DNA of 5,456 nucleotides, from assembly GCA_947483345.1 (NCBI GenBank), contig CANKNL010000206.1, positions 1 to 5,456 on the forward strand. Reading direction: 5' to 3'. This stretch comes from Chitinophagaceae bacterium. GTDB taxonomy: Bacteria > Bacteroidota > Bacteroidia > Chitinophagales > Chitinophagaceae. Made by a program: the position numbers and the translations under genes. Below the pieces are notes generated by a model. It saw nothing but the letters and a program-made list of their open reading frames with translations, searched no databases and was not told the origin of the DNA. Positions 4,658-5,456 of the stretch are shown piece after piece (position 1 is the stretch's first letter; the number at the start of each line of letters is the position of its first letter).

Positions 4658-4675
4658 TTATTTAATTTTACACAA

Positions 4676-5338
4676 ATGTTTTCTGATGATACCCGAATTA
4701 AAATTAAAAATATCACTGAAGGAATTGTCATTAAAGGGGCAGCAGATCATTGCACAACAGTCAGAAATCTCCTATGCTCAGGCTATCCTACAAGTACAAC
4801 GGTTAAAACAGACTTCGAAAGTAAAGCACTCATTAAAGAAGAGCAGGCAGCTCTTTTAGAGCAATACAGCACCCAAAATAATTTGTGGGTTACTGATCTT
4901 CCCGGCGCAGACAGGTATTTAACAAGAGGCGGTGAAGCTAGTGTTTACCTGAGCACTGATAACAGAACAGTGGTAAAGCTCAATGACGCAGTATATTACG
5001 CAACCTGGCTGGAGTTTTTCAACAGCATACTTTTACACAATATTATTTTTGAAAATACTGCTTACAGTTTCCTTGGATTCTGCAAACAAAACAACATATT
5101 ATTGGCCGTACTGAAACAACAGTTTATTAGTTCGGATGGTCAGGCTGATCTGGAAGATATAAAACAACTATTGGGCTTCAACGGTTTTGAAAACAGTAAA
5201 CGAAATGATTATGTGCATACAGAGCTGGGCCTCATTCTTGAAGATATGCATGATGAAAATGTTCTTATTAACTCAGATACTTTATTTTTTATTGATACTG
5301 TTTTTTATACCGTAACACCAGTAACAGGCAAAGGTTAA
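4676..5338 (+). CDS. Small protein-kinase-fold protein (polyvalent-kinase-like)
   Basis: A 220-residue protein resembling the 'putative polyvalent protein kinase domain' proteins of Bacteroidota. After a variable N-terminus (1-60) comes LLEQYSTQNNLWV, then a glycine-loop-like RGGEASVY (84-91) and VVKLND (99-104) with K101 as candidate ATP lysine. LEDMHDENVLI follows, with D190 and N195 in the D-x4-N spacing of a kinase catalytic loop, and FFIDTVF with D207 in the metal-binding (DFG-type) position. All expected polar residues are present, so activity is possible; the substrate is unknown. Relatives occur in mobile elements. There is no signal peptide or membrane segment. The last residues, TPVTGKG, and the TAA stop are encoded by the start of the downstream repeat, so the natural C-terminus may have been replaced. 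The gene lies between inverted hairpin units. Confidence 0.75.
   Translation: MFSDDTRIKIKNITEGIVIKGAADHCTTVRNLLCSGYPTSTTVKTDFESKALIKEEQAALLEQYSTQNNLWVTDLPGADRYLTRGGEASVYLSTDNRTVVKLNDAVYYATWLEFFNSILLHNIIFENTAYSFLGFCKQNNILLAVLKQQFISSDGQADLEDIKQLLGFNGFENSKRNDYVHTELGLILEDMHDENVLINSDTLFFIDTVFYTVTPVTGKG
5313..5330 (+). repeat. 18-bp terminal inverted repeat, inner copy
   Basis: TAACACCAGTAACAGGCA, the codons for the last residues of the kinase-like protein, is the exact reverse complement of the last 18 bases of the window (5439-5456). The two copies enclose the G/C-rich palindrome and hairpin unit 8. Confidence 0.95.
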
Positions 5339-5339
5339 G

Positions 5340-5359
5340 CCTGCCTGCCGGTAGGCAGG
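5340..5359. repeat. G/C-rich 20-bp palindrome, copy 4 of 4
   Basis: CCTGCCTGCCGGTAGGCAGG follows directly after the stop codon of the kinase-like gene. On the minus strand it lies between GCTCAACC and GCTTAACC. Given its place it may also act as the transcript's 3' hairpin, although no T-run follows. Confidence 0.92.
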
Positions 5360-5416
5360 GTTGAGCAGGTGACTGAAATTTCAGGGGGCTCTTATTATTT
5401 TAACGCTCTTACTTAA
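5354..5416 (-). repeat. Right inverted repeat of the kinase-like gene cassette (contains hairpin unit 8 of 8)
   Basis: Here the 55-bp unit (5359-5413) is on the minus strand, the only copy in that orientation. It pairs with the unit at 4582-4636 (51 of 55 positions) and, with the flanking matches, gives an inverted repeat of about 63 bp around the gene. Its inner dyad CTGAAATTTCAG is a perfect 12-bp palindrome. Confidence 0.88.
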
Positions 5417-5438
5417 TTTTTAAGGTTGAGGTTAAGCC

Positions 5439-5456
5439 TGCCTGTTACTGGTGTTA
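5439..5456 (-). repeat. 18-bp terminal inverted repeat, outer copy at the window end
   Basis: TGCCTGTTACTGGTGTTA is the exact reverse complement of 5313-5330 and ends at the last base of the window. It replaces the expected rest of a G/C-rich palindrome: GTTAAGCCTGCCTG then turns into TTACTGG. Either a real inverted repeat of a mobile unit or a fold-back join at an assembly end. Confidence 0.9.

Noticed and set aside
4080..5338. Diversity-generating retroelement, because the S23 family is related to Avd
   Set aside because: No reverse transcriptase, no template/variable repeat pair with adenine-specific differences, and the protein is closer to the stand-alone S23 type.

Overview
The window looks like a piece of a Bacteroidota chromosome, probably from the Chitinophagaceae/Sphingobacteriia side. 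The reasons are AT-rich intergenic DNA, starts without Shine-Dalgarno sequences, promoter boxes of the TTTG-N20-TAnnTTTG type, and the gene content: an S23-type four-helix-bundle protein, a polyvalent-kinase-like protein, a DUF4143 ATPase and an ORF6N remnant. The taxon is an inference. Both ends of the window lie in repeats, so it may be a contig broken at repeats.

Layout. Bases 1-75 are the 3' end of an S23/IVP-type four-helix-bundle gene. Bases 76-430 are a dense repeat field. A perfect 16-bp-arm dyad (498-532) then sits directly in front of a full-length AAA_14/DUF4143 ATPase (541-1695). Next come two fused, decayed gene fragments (1711-2183): the tail of a RecG-like/AlbA_2 ATP-binding regulator joined to an ORF6N-domain gene with a one-base frameshift. 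A ribbon-helix-helix antitoxin / MazF toxin pair (2256-2811) follows, with its own promoter and palindromic operator. After a 276-bp gene-free stretch comes an ABC-2 polysaccharide-export permease (3088-3933, Wzm type). No ATPase partner follows it. Instead there is a second repeat field holding an intact four-helix-bundle gene (4080-4439), then a small protein-kinase-fold gene (4676-5338), then more repeats.

The most notable content is the repeat system. It has three parts: (i) eight copies of a ~55-bp imperfect-hairpin unit (AGTAAGAGCGTTAAA... to ...CTTGCTCAACC); (ii) four copies of a 20-bp G/C-rich near-palindrome (CCTGCCTGCCGGTAGGCAGG or its complement), usually between duplicated GCTYAACC octamers; (iii) short arrays of an AAGGTT/AACCTT hexamer. 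These parts place both small genes of the right half inside inverted repeats. The four-helix-bundle gene lies between ~58-bp arms (3952-4009 / 4491-4548), and the kinase-like gene lies between ~63-bp arms (4579-4641 / 5354-5416). This 'gene inside a hairpin' layout resembles the S23-encoding intervening sequences of bacterial 23S rRNA, but here it occurs between protein genes. Movement of these cassettes is inferred, not shown.

How the genes relate: wzm is the only likely house-keeping gene (surface polysaccharide export). The DUF4143 ATPase, the gene remnants, the toxin-antitoxin pair, the four-helix-bundle gene and the kinase-like gene are accessory genes typical of variable islands inside polysaccharide loci.
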